Source: Anaerolineales bacterium UBA5195
GTDB lineage: Bacteria > Chloroflexota > Anaerolineae > Anaerolineales > Villigracilaceae
Length of the DNA: 64,000 nt
Assembly: GCA_002412925.1 (NCBI GenBank)
Contig: DHVZ01000056.1
Coordinates: forward strand, 1-64,000
Direction of reading: 5' to 3'
Positions 51,605 to 59,139 of the stretch are shown in pieces. A program made the position numbers and the translations under genes. Every line of letters starts with the position of its first letter. Position 1 is the first letter of the stretch. The notes under the pieces were generated by a model. That model was given only the letters and a program-made list of their open reading frames with translations, searched no databases and had not been told where the DNA came from.

Positions 51605-54283
51605 TTACTCCATCACCCCAAACCAGCCTCTTCTTTCCATCCACTTTGCCAGCTCCAGCACCGGCACGATGGTGACCGCCAGCCCGCCAACGATCAACCA
51701 ATCCGCCAGCGGCAGGGCATACGTGCTGAAAGCCTCGTGCAAAAACGGTACGTAAACAATCAGCACCAGCAAAATCAGTTCCCAGCCGACAGACAGGTTC
51801 AACCACTTGTTGGCAAACGGTTTATCCAGCACGGAGAGCCGGTCTGAGCGAAAGTTGTAGGCCTTGAAAAATTGGATCAGCACCAGTGAGACAAAAGTCA
51901 TCGTCATGGCTTGTTCCAAACTGCGTCCCGAGTTCTGCGCCCAGACGAACAGTCCCAAATTGATCAGTGTCGACCAAAGACCGCCCAACACCATCAGCGT
52001 CACCACCGGACGGGTGAAAATGCCGGTGCGCGGGTCGCGCGGCTTGCGTTTCATCAAATCCTTTTCGGGCGGGTCCACGGCCAGCGCCAGCGCGGGCAAC
52101 CCGTCGGTCGCCAGGTTGACGTACAAGATTTGCACCGCCGTCAGTGGCAGGGGCAGACCGAGCAGCGCCGCACCCGCCATCAGCCCAATTTCGCCGATAT
52201 TCGAGGAGAGCAGGTACATCAGGTATTTTTTGATGTTGCCGAAAACGCCGCGCCCTTCCTCGACCGCGGCCACAATCGAGGCAAAATTGTCGTCGGTCAG
52301 GGTCATGGCGGCGGCTTCCTTGGTCACGTCTGTGCCGGTAATGCCCATCGCAATCCCAATATCGGCCTTTTTCAGCGCCGGGGCATCGTTGACGCCGTCG
52401 CCGGTCATCGCGGCGATATGCCCGCGCGCCTGCCAGGCCGTCACCACGCGTAATTTGTGGGCCGGCGAAACACGCGCGTAGACGCTGATACTCTCCACGT
52501 TGCGGTGAAGCTCTTCCTCGGTCATCAACTCCAGTTCTGCGCCGGTCACCACGCGCCCGCCGTTGGACAGCAACCCCAATTCGCGCGCCACCGCCCGCGC
52601 CGTGACCGGATGGTCGCCAGTAATCATCACCGGTCGGATGCCGGCCTCGGCGCAGATGGCAATCGCGGCCTTGGCCTCCAGGCGCGGCGGGTCAATCATC
52701 CCGACCAGGCCTAAAAAGGTCATCCCGGTTTGCGCGTTTTCGAGCGTGGCACTCGGTTTCGAGGCAATCCCCAAGACACGCAGCGCCTCGCCAGCCAAGG
52801 TTTGCGCGATCTCAAGGGCTTGTTTGCGCCCCATCGCATCCAACGGCTTGAGACCCTCGGGCGTCAACTGCCAGTCGCAGCTTTCCAAAATCACTTCTGG
52901 CGCACCTTTGGCGTAGGCCACCACGCCTTCCGAGGTTTGGTGCAGGGTGGTCATGCGTTTGGTTTCGGATGAAAACGGGATTTCCTGCACCCGTGGATTT
53001 TCCGCATCGAGGGCCGTTTTCTGCATCCCGGCCTTGGCGGCGGCGACCACCAACGCCCCTTCAGTGGGATCCCCTTTAATATCCCAGCCCCCGGCTGGCA
53101 GGTTGACCAGGTGCGTATCCGAGGCCAGGGTGGCGGCCAACAGCATTTGGCGGAGTCCCGGTGTCGGGTCGGAGGGGCTGCCGCCATTGAGCGAGAAAAC
53201 GCCTTCTGGGGCGTATCCCGCTCCTGAGACGGTGAACATTTCTCCAGCCGCAAAAATCTTACGGATGGTCATTTCGTCTTTGGTCAATGTGCCAGTTTTG
53301 TCGGAGCAAATCACCGAGGTGCTGCCGAGGGTTTCCACGGCGGGCAGACGGCGGATGAGCGCGTTACGTTTGACCATCTTTTGCACGCCAATCGCCAGCG
53401 AGATCGTAACGACGGCGGGCAGGGCTTCGGGTACGACGGCCACCGCCAGGGCAATCCCAAAGATGAGCATTTCAACGAAAGGCTGCCCGCGGAACAGACC
53501 CAGGGCAACGATGAGGGCCACGACCACGAAAGCCGCCCGCGCCAGCACGGAACCGACCTTGTCCAGGTTTTGCTGGAGCGGGGTTCTGCCGGTTTCGACG
53601 GTTTGGAGCAGTTGGGCAATTTTTCCAAACTCAGTCTGCATGGCGGTTTCGGCCACCAGCGCCCGCCCGCGCCCATATGTGGCGGCAGTTCCGGCGTAAA
53701 CCATGTTCCGACGGTCGCCAACCGGTAAATCATCCCCGCTGATGGGGTTGGCATGTTTCTCCACTGGAACCGATTCGCCGGTTAACGCCGCTTCCTCCAC
53801 TTGCAGGTTGACCGCTTCGAGCAGGCGCGCATCCGCTGGAACCCGGTCACCGGTATGCAGTATCACCACATCCCCTGGAACCAGGTCTTTGGCCGGGATT
53901 TTGCCTTCAGCCCCCTCGCGCAAAACCGTGGCGGTGGGAGCGGCCATTTGCTTGAGGGCCTCGATGGCGCGTTCAGCGCGATATTCCTGCACAAAGCCCA
54001 ATACCACCGCAAACAATACGATGACCGCGATCACAATGGATTCGACACCATGCCCGAGAAAGAGCGAAATCGCGGTTGCGCCGAGCAGAATCAGAATCAA
54101 CACATTCTTGAACTGCTCCAGCAAGATTTCCCAGGGTGAGACGCGGTGGGCGGCTTGCAGTTCGTTGGGGCCGTATTGCGTGAGGCGGCTGGCCGCCTCG
54201 GCATTGCTCAAGCCGCCAGGCTGGCTGTGCAGTTGCGCAAAGGCTTCGTCGGTGGTTTGGGCGTGCCAGGGTTTGGTTTGCAT
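51605..54283 (-). CDS. P2-type cation-transporting ATPase (Ca2+/Mn2+-like)
   Basis: 892 residues, a full P2 ATPase: cation_ATPase_N, actuator with ALTGESVPVEK (about 167-176), phosphorylated Asp328 in ICSDKTGTLTKDE, hinge MTGDGVNDAPALKKADIGIAMG, and ten spans. Span 4 reads VVPEALP (284-289), against PEGLP of SERCA-type calcium pumps, so ion choice is uncertain; calcium or manganese export is most likely for the group. The small orf86 lies 4 bp upstream. A manganese riboswitch heads the minus-strand gene set about 4 kb upstream, but a direct link is not shown. Ends at the terminator 51552-51588. Confidence 0.92.
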   Translation of the reverse strand: MQTKPWHAQTTDEAFAQLHSQPGGLSNAEAASRLTQYGPNELQAAHRVSPWEILLEQFKNVLILILLGATAISLFLGHGVESIVIAVIVLFAVVLGFVQEYRAERAIEALKQMAAPTATVLREGAEGKIPAKDLVPGDVVILHTGDRVPADARLLEAVNLQVEEAALTGESVPVEKHANPISGDDLPVGDRRNMVYAGTAATYGRGRALVAETAMQTEFGKIAQLLQTVETGRTPLQQNLDKVGSVLARAAFVVVALIVALGLFRGQPFVEMLIFGIALAVAVVPEALPAVVTISLAIGVQKMVKRNALIRRLPAVETLGSTSVICSDKTGTLTKDEMTIRKIFAAGEMFTVSGAGYAPEGVFSLNGGSPSDPTPGLRQMLLAATLASDTHLVNLPAGGWDIKGDPTEGALVVAAAKAGMQKTALDAENPRVQEIPFSSETKRMTTLHQTSEGVVAYAKGAPEVILESCDWQLTPEGLKPLDAMGRKQALEIAQTLAGEALRVLGIASKPSATLENAQTGMTFLGLVGMIDPPRLEAKAAIAICAEAGIRPVMITGDHPVTARAVARELGLLSNGGRVVTGAELELMTEEELHRNVESISVYARVSPAHKLRVVTAWQARGHIAAMTGDGVNDAPALKKADIGIAMGITGTDVTKEAAAMTLTDDNFASIVAAVEEGRGVFGNIKKYLMYLLSSNIGEIGLMAGAALLGLPLPLTAVQILYVNLATDGLPALALAVDPPEKDLMKRKPRDPRTGIFTRPVVTLMVLGGLWSTLINLGLFVWAQNSGRSLEQAMTMTFVSLVLIQFFKAYNFRSDRLSVLDKPFANKWLNLSVGWELILLVLIVYVPFLHEAFSTYALPLADWLIVGGLAVTIVPVLELAKWMERRGWFGVME

Positions 54284-54287
54284 AGGC

Positions 54288-54548
54288 TTACTTTTTTGCT
54301 CCTTGGTCAGTGGGGGTCTCTAAATCCTCGCGCCGAGGCATGCGAGACTTGAACATGAAAACATCCAGCAGGTAAATCACCCCGGCCAGGATAGGCAGGA
54401 AAATCAACGCCAGGATCTCTGTGCCAAAAGCGAGCAGTTCCTCGAACCAGACGGCAATCGCCGTGCCGCCTGCTCCGGAAATGGCGGCGGGCTTCCAAAG
54501 CCGCCGCAAAATGGGAAAACGAGGGATAGGCGTTGAATGGCTAGACAT
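54288..54548 (-). CDS. Small membrane protein preceding the cation ATPase
   Basis: 86 residues with an AAAGGAG ribosome site. A hydrophobic core at about 22-66 (GTAIAVWFEELLAFGTEILALIF, then PILAGVIYLLDVFMF) probably forms two spans, with a charged C-terminus (KSRMPRREDLETP). The stop is 4 bp before the ATPase start, so the two are co-translated. It may be an accessory peptide of the pump; no family is recognised. Confidence 0.75.
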   Translation of the reverse strand: MSSHSTPIPRFPILRRLWKPAAISGAGGTAIAVWFEELLAFGTEILALIFLPILAGVIYLLDVFMFKSRMPRREDLETPTDQGAKK

Positions 54549-54679
54549 AAGAATCTCCTTTCCCGTAAAAGATTCGGGAGGTTATCAAACGGAAACTTTC
54601 CCAAATAAAGAACCGGTGCGGATGCTACCGCCATACTGAGATTGCATTGGAGTCAAACACATTTGCAGTTGCTGCTACT

Positions 54680-54717
54680 TTCTCACTGCCGAGAGGGTCG
54701 ACCCTCGGCAGTGAGAA
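54680..54717. terminator. Stem-loop downstream of hflC
   Basis: A 14-bp perfect stem (54680-54693 and 54704-54717) whose loop region is itself palindromic (GGTCGACC), 6 bases past the hflC stop. It lacks a T-run on the minus strand, so it may reduce rather than abolish read-through into orf86 and the ATPase gene. Confidence 0.6.
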
Positions 54718-54723
54718 TTTGTG

Positions 54724-55596
54724 TCAGTCGTTGGTCGGTAGCACAAACGTCGGCGACTCCAGATAGCGTAACAGGTCTGAGTCTGGGGGCAACATGATGG
54801 TTGACCCCTCGCCCAGGATCGTCTCGTAGACCTGCAAGCGCCGCACCAGGCCGTAGAACTCCAAGTCCTGGCCAAAGGCATTCGCAGTCACCAGCGCGGC
54901 TTGCGCGTCGCCCTCGCCGCGCAGCACCTGACTCTTGGCATACGCCTCGGCCAGAGTGATCTCGCGTTTTTTCTCGGCGGCCGCCCGAATTTCCCGCGCC
55001 TTTTCCTCGCCCTCGGCCCGGTAACGTTTGGCAATCCGCTCACGCTCAGCCTGCATGCGGGCGAAGACGCTGGCCTGTACCTCTGTCGGCAAGTCAATGC
55101 GCCTGATGCGCACATCCAGCAACGTGATGCCAAACGACCCGGCGGTATCCTGCGCGCCATCGGTCACCGTGGCCACGATCGACTCGCGTTTTTCGCGGAC
55201 GATGTCAATGAAATTATGTCGGGCGATCTCTTCCCGTAACCGGCCGGCGATGATCTGATCCAGACGGGCCATCGCGGTACTCTCGCTGCGCACGGTGCGG
55301 TAGAACAACAACGGATCGGTAATCTGCCAGCGTGAAACGTGATCGACCAGCAACCGTTTCTTGTCCAGGGTCAGATACTCGGCGCTCTGAGGTTCGGTGC
55401 CCAGAACGCGCTTATCCAGCAGAATCAGGTCATGGATGAAGGGTGTCTTGAAGTACAGGCCCGGATCGCGCACCTCCCGCACCGGTTCGCCAAACTGAAA
55501 TACCAGACCTTGCTGCCACTCGCCAACCGTATAAACCGACTGGGTGGCGGCGAAAACCAACACGATCAATATGCTGATAACAAAGAATTTCCTCAT
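54724..55596 (-). CDS. hflC: HflC-like SPFH membrane protein
   Basis: 290 residues. One N-terminal span (about 4-22), then an SPFH/band-7 domain (VGEWQQGLVFQFGEPVREV, DVRIRRIDLPTEV) and a long coiled-coil helix (RMQAERERIAKRYRAEGEE, KREITLAEAYAKSQVLRGEGDAQA). HflC and HflK form a cage around the FtsH protease and control access to membrane substrates. hflK is just upstream (29-bp gap). No ftsH gene lies in this window. Confidence 0.93.
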   Translation of the reverse strand: MRKFFVISILIVLVFAATQSVYTVGEWQQGLVFQFGEPVREVRDPGLYFKTPFIHDLILLDKRVLGTEPQSAEYLTLDKKRLLVDHVSRWQITDPLLFYRTVRSESTAMARLDQIIAGRLREEIARHNFIDIVREKRESIVATVTDGAQDTAGSFGITLLDVRIRRIDLPTEVQASVFARMQAERERIAKRYRAEGEEKAREIRAAAEKKREITLAEAYAKSQVLRGEGDAQAALVTANAFGQDLEFYGLVRRLQVYETILGEGSTIMLPPDSDLLRYLESPTFVLPTND

Positions 55597-55625
55597 GGGT
55601 TGCTCCTTAACTTGTTGGTCAATAT

Positions 55626-56663
55626 CTATGGGGCCGGGGGTGGTTCGGTGGGAGCGATGACCGGTGGCGTAGCCGGGGTTGGTTCGGTTAGCGGCAGGAA
55701 CGGCAAAACCCCGCCGTTGCCGGTTTCCAACACGAAGATCTTCGCGCCGGAAAGAACGCGTTCGATGCTTTCCAGGTAGAGCCGCTCGCGCATCACCTCT
55801 GGGGCCTTCTTGTATTCGGCCAACAGGGTCAGGAAGCGGGCGGCATCACCCTCGGCCCGGATCAGCCGTTGTTCGCGGTAGGCTTCGGCCTCCAACACCA
55901 TTTGGGCAGCCTCACCGCGCGCCGCCGGCACCACCTGTTCGGCATAGCCCTCAGATTCCTTGACTAGCCGCTCCCGATCCTCGAATGCGCGCACCACGTC
56001 GTGGAAGGCATCCCGCACTTCACTCGGCGGGTCCACGGCCAGCAGCCGCGCCTCGGTGACCAGCAGACCGGTTCGGTACTGGTCAAGCAGCGCCTGGAGA
56101 AGGATCTTAACCTGTTCCTGCGCCTGTACGCGCCCCTCGGTCATGGTAAAGTCAATCGTGTTCTGCCCAACGGCGGAACGCAGCGCGATCTCAGCCGAGG
56201 CCTTGAGCACGGCATCTGCGTTTTGCACGTGGAAGGTGTACGCTATCGGATCCTGCACCAGGTATTGGATGAAGAGCTGCACCACCACCATATTCTCATC
56301 GCCGGTGAGCATCTGCGCTTCTTCCAGCAACACATTTTGGCCGCCAGCCTCGGTGCGGTAGCCAACCTCGGCGGTGCGCACCTGCGCCGTGTCTACCACA
56401 AAATTGGATTGGATGGGCGCTGGGAGGCGGTAGTGCAGCCCGGATTGGCGCGGTTCGCCGGTCAACCGTCCAAAGGTCAGCACCAAGCCCTGTTCGCCCG
56501 GCCCAACCATGTAGAAACCGGAGAGCAGCCACAGGCCCACCACGCTGATCACCACGATCCAGATTCGGCGCGGGGACAGCAAGTGTCGCAGAGCCCGGGA
56601 AATCCATTCGGGATCGAGGAAATCGTTTAACCCGGGTTCGTTCGGCAGATTTGTTCGTCTCAT
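55626..56663 (-). CDS. hflK: HflK-like SPFH membrane protein
   Basis: 345 residues. A short cytoplasmic lead, one span (about 33-52, IWIVVISVVGLWLLSGFYMV), then the SPFH domain (VGPGEQGLVLTFGRLTGEP, LLAVDPPSEVRDAFHDVV) and a helical region (EAEAYREQRLIRAEGDAARF). The C-terminus is Pro/Thr-rich (PLTEPTPATPPVIAPTEPP). It partners the HflC encoded next. AAGGAG ribosome site. Confidence 0.93.
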   Translation of the reverse strand: MRRTNLPNEPGLNDFLDPEWISRALRHLLSPRRIWIVVISVVGLWLLSGFYMVGPGEQGLVLTFGRLTGEPRQSGLHYRLPAPIQSNFVVDTAQVRTAEVGYRTEAGGQNVLLEEAQMLTGDENMVVVQLFIQYLVQDPIAYTFHVQNADAVLKASAEIALRSAVGQNTIDFTMTEGRVQAQEQVKILLQALLDQYRTGLLVTEARLLAVDPPSEVRDAFHDVVRAFEDRERLVKESEGYAEQVVPAARGEAAQMVLEAEAYREQRLIRAEGDAARFLTLLAEYKKAPEVMRERLYLESIERVLSGAKIFVLETGNGGVLPFLPLTEPTPATPPVIAPTEPPPAP

Positions 56664-56724
56664 TATTTGCTCCTTGTCTTATGATTATTTTCCAGAAAAA
56701 GCCACACGTTAGCCAACGCCGCCC

Positions 56725-57393
56725 TTATTCGTTATCCAAACGAACAGGCGCATAAACCGGAGACCGTCGGGTAAACCAGAAATAGAGTACAAGCGCAAGC
56801 GCGCCGCATGTCAACAGGAAGGGCAGGGATTGCTTTAGGTATGCGCTAATCAGTGCCCACTCATGGCCAAGCAGATACCCGGCGCCGATCAGCAAGGTAC
56901 ACCAGACGTAAGCGCCGATAAAAGTCGCGATGAAAAAAGTCAGAAAAGGCATTCGCGCCAGCCCGGCCGGGATGCTAACCAGCGTGCGAATGCCAGGGAT
57001 GACGCGCCCAACCAGCACCAGTCCGGCTCCCCAACGGTGAAATTGGGTTTCGGCGCGATCAATATGGGCAGGATCGATCCGCACCCAGCGAGCGAGTTTA
57101 TCCACCAGTGGGCGTCCACCCAGGCGCGCCACCCAATAAGCGATGGAGGCGCCAAGCACACTACCTATGGCGGCATACAAACCACCAATAGGGATCATCA
57201 AGGGCGAAAGTTGATGTTCAGAGATGAGCATCCAGCCTGCCAGCCCCAGGATGATTTCGCTGGGGGTAATGCCAGTGGCATTTTCAAAAACCAGTAACGC
57301 CGCCACGCCAAACCAGCCCCAGGCATCATAGATGGTTAGGGCGGCAGATAATATGATGGTTTCAAGTTCGGTGATCAAATTTGTATTCTCCAT
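56725..57393 (-). CDS. DedA-family membrane protein
   Basis: 222 residues from the ATG at 57393; a TTG start at 57417 is also open. DedA features: VFENATGITPSEIILGLAGW, GSVLGASIAYWVARLGG, and RVIPGIRTLVSIPAGLARM with the conserved Arg and Pro. Family members flip undecaprenyl phosphate or phospholipids. The start overlaps the end of the zinc-ribbon gene by 19 bases, so the two are translated together. Upstream lies the Mn riboswitch and orf99. Confidence 0.93.
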   Translation of the reverse strand: MENTNLITELETIILSAALTIYDAWGWFGVAALLVFENATGITPSEIILGLAGWMLISEHQLSPLMIPIGGLYAAIGSVLGASIAYWVARLGGRPLVDKLARWVRIDPAHIDRAETQFHRWGAGLVLVGRVIPGIRTLVSIPAGLARMPFLTFFIATFIGAYVWCTLLIGAGYLLGHEWALISAYLKQSLPFLLTCGALALVLYFWFTRRSPVYAPVRLDNE

Positions 57394-57647
57394 GAAGGAT
57401 TGGCTTTGGTTCGCCAATAGCGAACAAAGCGCCAGGAAAGATATTTTTCGCGTTTGAAGCTAAACAGAGGCATGGCAGCCTCGCTAAAATATTCGTGCCA
57501 TTTCAGTTCAGGTGCCGCAGACTTGTGGGCGATTTTGTCCAATTCGCCACGGTCGATCCAGATACCGCGACATTGGGGACAGTAATCAATCTCTATTCCC
57601 TGGCGATCGCTGATGAGCAGGGTGAGATTACAGGCAGGGCAGTTCAT
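57375..57647 (-). CDS. TFIIB-type zinc-ribbon protein
   Basis: 90 residues from the ATG at 57647 (AAAGGAAAG ribosome site). MNCPACNLTLL...YCPQCRGIWIDRGELDKIA is the zf-TFIIB domain (COG3809-like): CPxC, 18 residues, CPxCxGxWxDxxEL. The rest is basic and aromatic (SFKREKYLSWRFVRYW). Zinc-binding; function unknown. It overlaps dedA at its 3' end. Confidence 0.88.
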   Translation of the reverse strand: MNCPACNLTLLISDRQGIEIDYCPQCRGIWIDRGELDKIAHKSAAPELKWHEYFSEAAMPLFSFKREKYLSWRFVRYWRTKANPSWRIQI

Positions 57648-57808
57648 ATTCTTTCCTTTGAGATTGCACACGAACGGGCAACTGGCTTATTAAGTCAGTA
57701 AGCCTATATGCGCCCATAGTAAATGGAAACGATTCAGCCATTTCCCAGCGGCAATAAGTCACAACAACTAGAAGTTATGGCCTGATACCAGAACAGGGCA
57801 AAATTAAG

Positions 57809-58108
57809 TTAGGTGTGTTTTGGAGGGGGAGAAACAGATGCCAAGGAAGCAGATTGAAAATCCAGATTCATGGTTCTGGATTTTGAAAAAACCAAGCCCA
57901 CGTTTGTCTTGTCTAAGATCGAGGCGACCACCAAATCATCATCAGATTCAGCCTGCTCGAGTGGGTTGTAATACCCAGAATCAATTCCAAAAATCTCCAG
58001 CGCAGAAGGGTTGACAACATTCATAATCGGCAAAACGACCAGACTACCCAAACACAGGCAGAGGATCAAGATTGTCAAAGCGATTCGAGAACTGCGCAGA
58101 TTAGCCAT
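57809..58108 (-). CDS. Unknown small membrane protein behind the manganese riboswitch
   Basis: 99 residues from the ATG at 58108; the longer frame to 58243 overlaps the riboswitch and is rejected. A GGTGA ribosome site lies 8 bases before. One hydrophobic segment (about 9-32, IALTILILCLCLGSLVVLPIM) serves as signal anchor, followed by an acidic exported-looking tail (QAESDDDLVVASILDK) and a Ser/Pro end. No known manganese exporter (MntP, GDT1) features are seen. It is the first gene behind a yybP-ykoY riboswitch, so its expression should respond to Mn2+. Coding status is moderately sure. Confidence 0.55.
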   Translation of the reverse strand: MANLRSSRIALTILILCLCLGSLVVLPIMNVVNPSALEIFGIDSGYYNPLEQAESDDDLVVASILDKTNVGLVFSKSRTMNLDFQSASLASVSPPPKHT

Positions 58109-58127
58109 TTTCGGTGTCACCAATAAC

Positions 58128-58160
58128 AAAAAAGACCAACGCCAATAGAAAGCGATGGTC
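58128..58160 (-). terminator. Riboswitch expression-platform terminator
   Basis: On the minus strand GACCA-T-CGC pairs with GCG-T-TGGTC (arms 58152-58160 and 58134-58142) around a short loop, followed by TTTTTT (58128-58133). One arm shares the GACC of the aptamer's conserved GCAAGACC, so aptamer folding and termination are likely exclusive. Confidence 0.8.
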
Positions 58161-58249
58161 TTGCATTTTCCTTCAGACAACCGGGAAATCTCTTTCCGTA
58201 TTGACGACTGTCCATCCCGAGAAGCCGGGCGGCTACTCCCCATCGGAGT
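58150..58249 (-). ncRNA. yybP-ykoY manganese riboswitch aptamer
   Basis: Minus-strand landmarks of the family in order: GGGGAGTAGCC (complement 58231-58241), a short GC hairpin (CCCGGCTTCTCGGG), GTCGTCAATACG, a second arm with TTTCCCGG, and the closing GCAAGACC (complement 58157-58164). The GGGGAGUAG and GCAAGACC ends are the two conserved loops that meet around Mn2+. Spacing fits the approximately 100-base family size. A promoter at 58256-58284 would start transcription near 58249, and a terminator follows directly. High Mn2+ should turn the downstream genes on. Confidence 0.9.
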
Positions 58250-58255
58250 AATTAA

Positions 58256-58284
58256 AGTGTACCGGATTTATAGGGATAAGTCAA
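58256..58284 (-). promoter_or_regulatory. Promoter of the riboswitch transcript
   Basis: Minus-strand TTGACT (complement 58279-58284) and TACACT (complement 58256-58261) are 17 bases apart. The predicted start is about 8 bases before the first conserved riboswitch bases. Confidence 0.7.
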
Positions 58285-58455
58285 TGACGTTTTTGATAAC
58301 AATCAAACTGGTTTTTGATTGCGAACCTGGATGGCATTAGCCTTAGCAAAAGCCTGTAGGTGTTCAGCCACATTACAAAACGTTTCGTCTCATACTGTTG
58401 AAATACGCCCTTATGATATGATTGCCACAAAATAATCCTTGCCGCGCGAGGCCCG

Positions 58456-59139
58456 ATGAAAACGCTCAAATTTATCGTCCTGAATGGAACCTATTGCATC
58501 CACCGGCTCAAACGGGGCGCGGCCCTGCCTGCGGCGCTCTTTGCCAGTCCGTTTTACAACGTCACCCAATCGGAAGACGAATTATCAGTGGTCGCACCCA
58601 TCGCTGTCAAGCTGGATTCCCAAAAAACCGACGTGGGCTGGGGCGTGATGAAAGTAGCCGGACCACTCGATTTCTCCGAAACCGGCATCCTGGCCGGGAT
58701 TAGCACAACGCTGGCCCAGGCAGGTATCAGCCTCTTCGCCATTTCCACCTTCGACACAGATTACATCCTGGTCAAGGAACCTCAACTCAGGGCCGCCAAG
58801 GAAGCCTTGATCGCCGCCGGGCACCGCTTCGCGCGCGTTACCCTCGCCATCCTCGAAGAACGCACCACTCCAACTGTCAATGCCTACGCCGCCCTGCTCG
58901 AAAAACAAATCCCGCTCATCCGCTCCTGCCTGAACGAAAAATTCGGGCCAGAGGCTCTGGCTGCCCCGCGCAGCCCGAATGAATGGGGGGAGGTGATCGC
59001 GGGAGTCTACGAATTCCTTCCAAACCCGATCAGGCTGGTTGTCAACCGCGATATTTTCGTCACGTATTGCCTGCGCAAGCTCGACAAAATCATCCCGGGG
59101 GTCACCCCGATCAAAACCCAAATCAATCCACCCAGATGA
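58456..59139 (+). CDS. ACT-domain protein (COG3603-like) with C-terminal extension
   Basis: 227 residues. Residues about 1-125 match small ACT-pair proteins: SEDELSVVAPIAV, KTDVGWGVMKVAGPLDFSETGILAGISTTLAQAGISLFAIST and DTDYILVKEPQLRAAKEAL. These are likely amino-acid-sensing folds. The last 100 residues (EKQIPLIRSCLNEKFGPEAL, then NPIRLVVNRDIFVTYCLRKL) are an extra domain with no family recognised. Its stop overlaps the next start (ATGA), so it is coupled to a membrane glycosyltransferase-like gene. Function unknown. Confidence 0.85.
   Translation: MKTLKFIVLNGTYCIHRLKRGAALPAALFASPFYNVTQSEDELSVVAPIAVKLDSQKTDVGWGVMKVAGPLDFSETGILAGISTTLAQAGISLFAISTFDTDYILVKEPQLRAAKEALIAAGHRFARVTLAILEERTTPTVNAYAALLEKQIPLIRSCLNEKFGPEALAAPRSPNEWGEVIAGVYEFLPNPIRLVVNRDIFVTYCLRKLDKIIPGVTPIKTQINPPR

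Noticed and set aside
58109..58243. Longer form of the 99-residue protein starting at 58243
   Set aside because: It would translate the manganese riboswitch and terminator; a ribosome site lies before the ATG at 58108.
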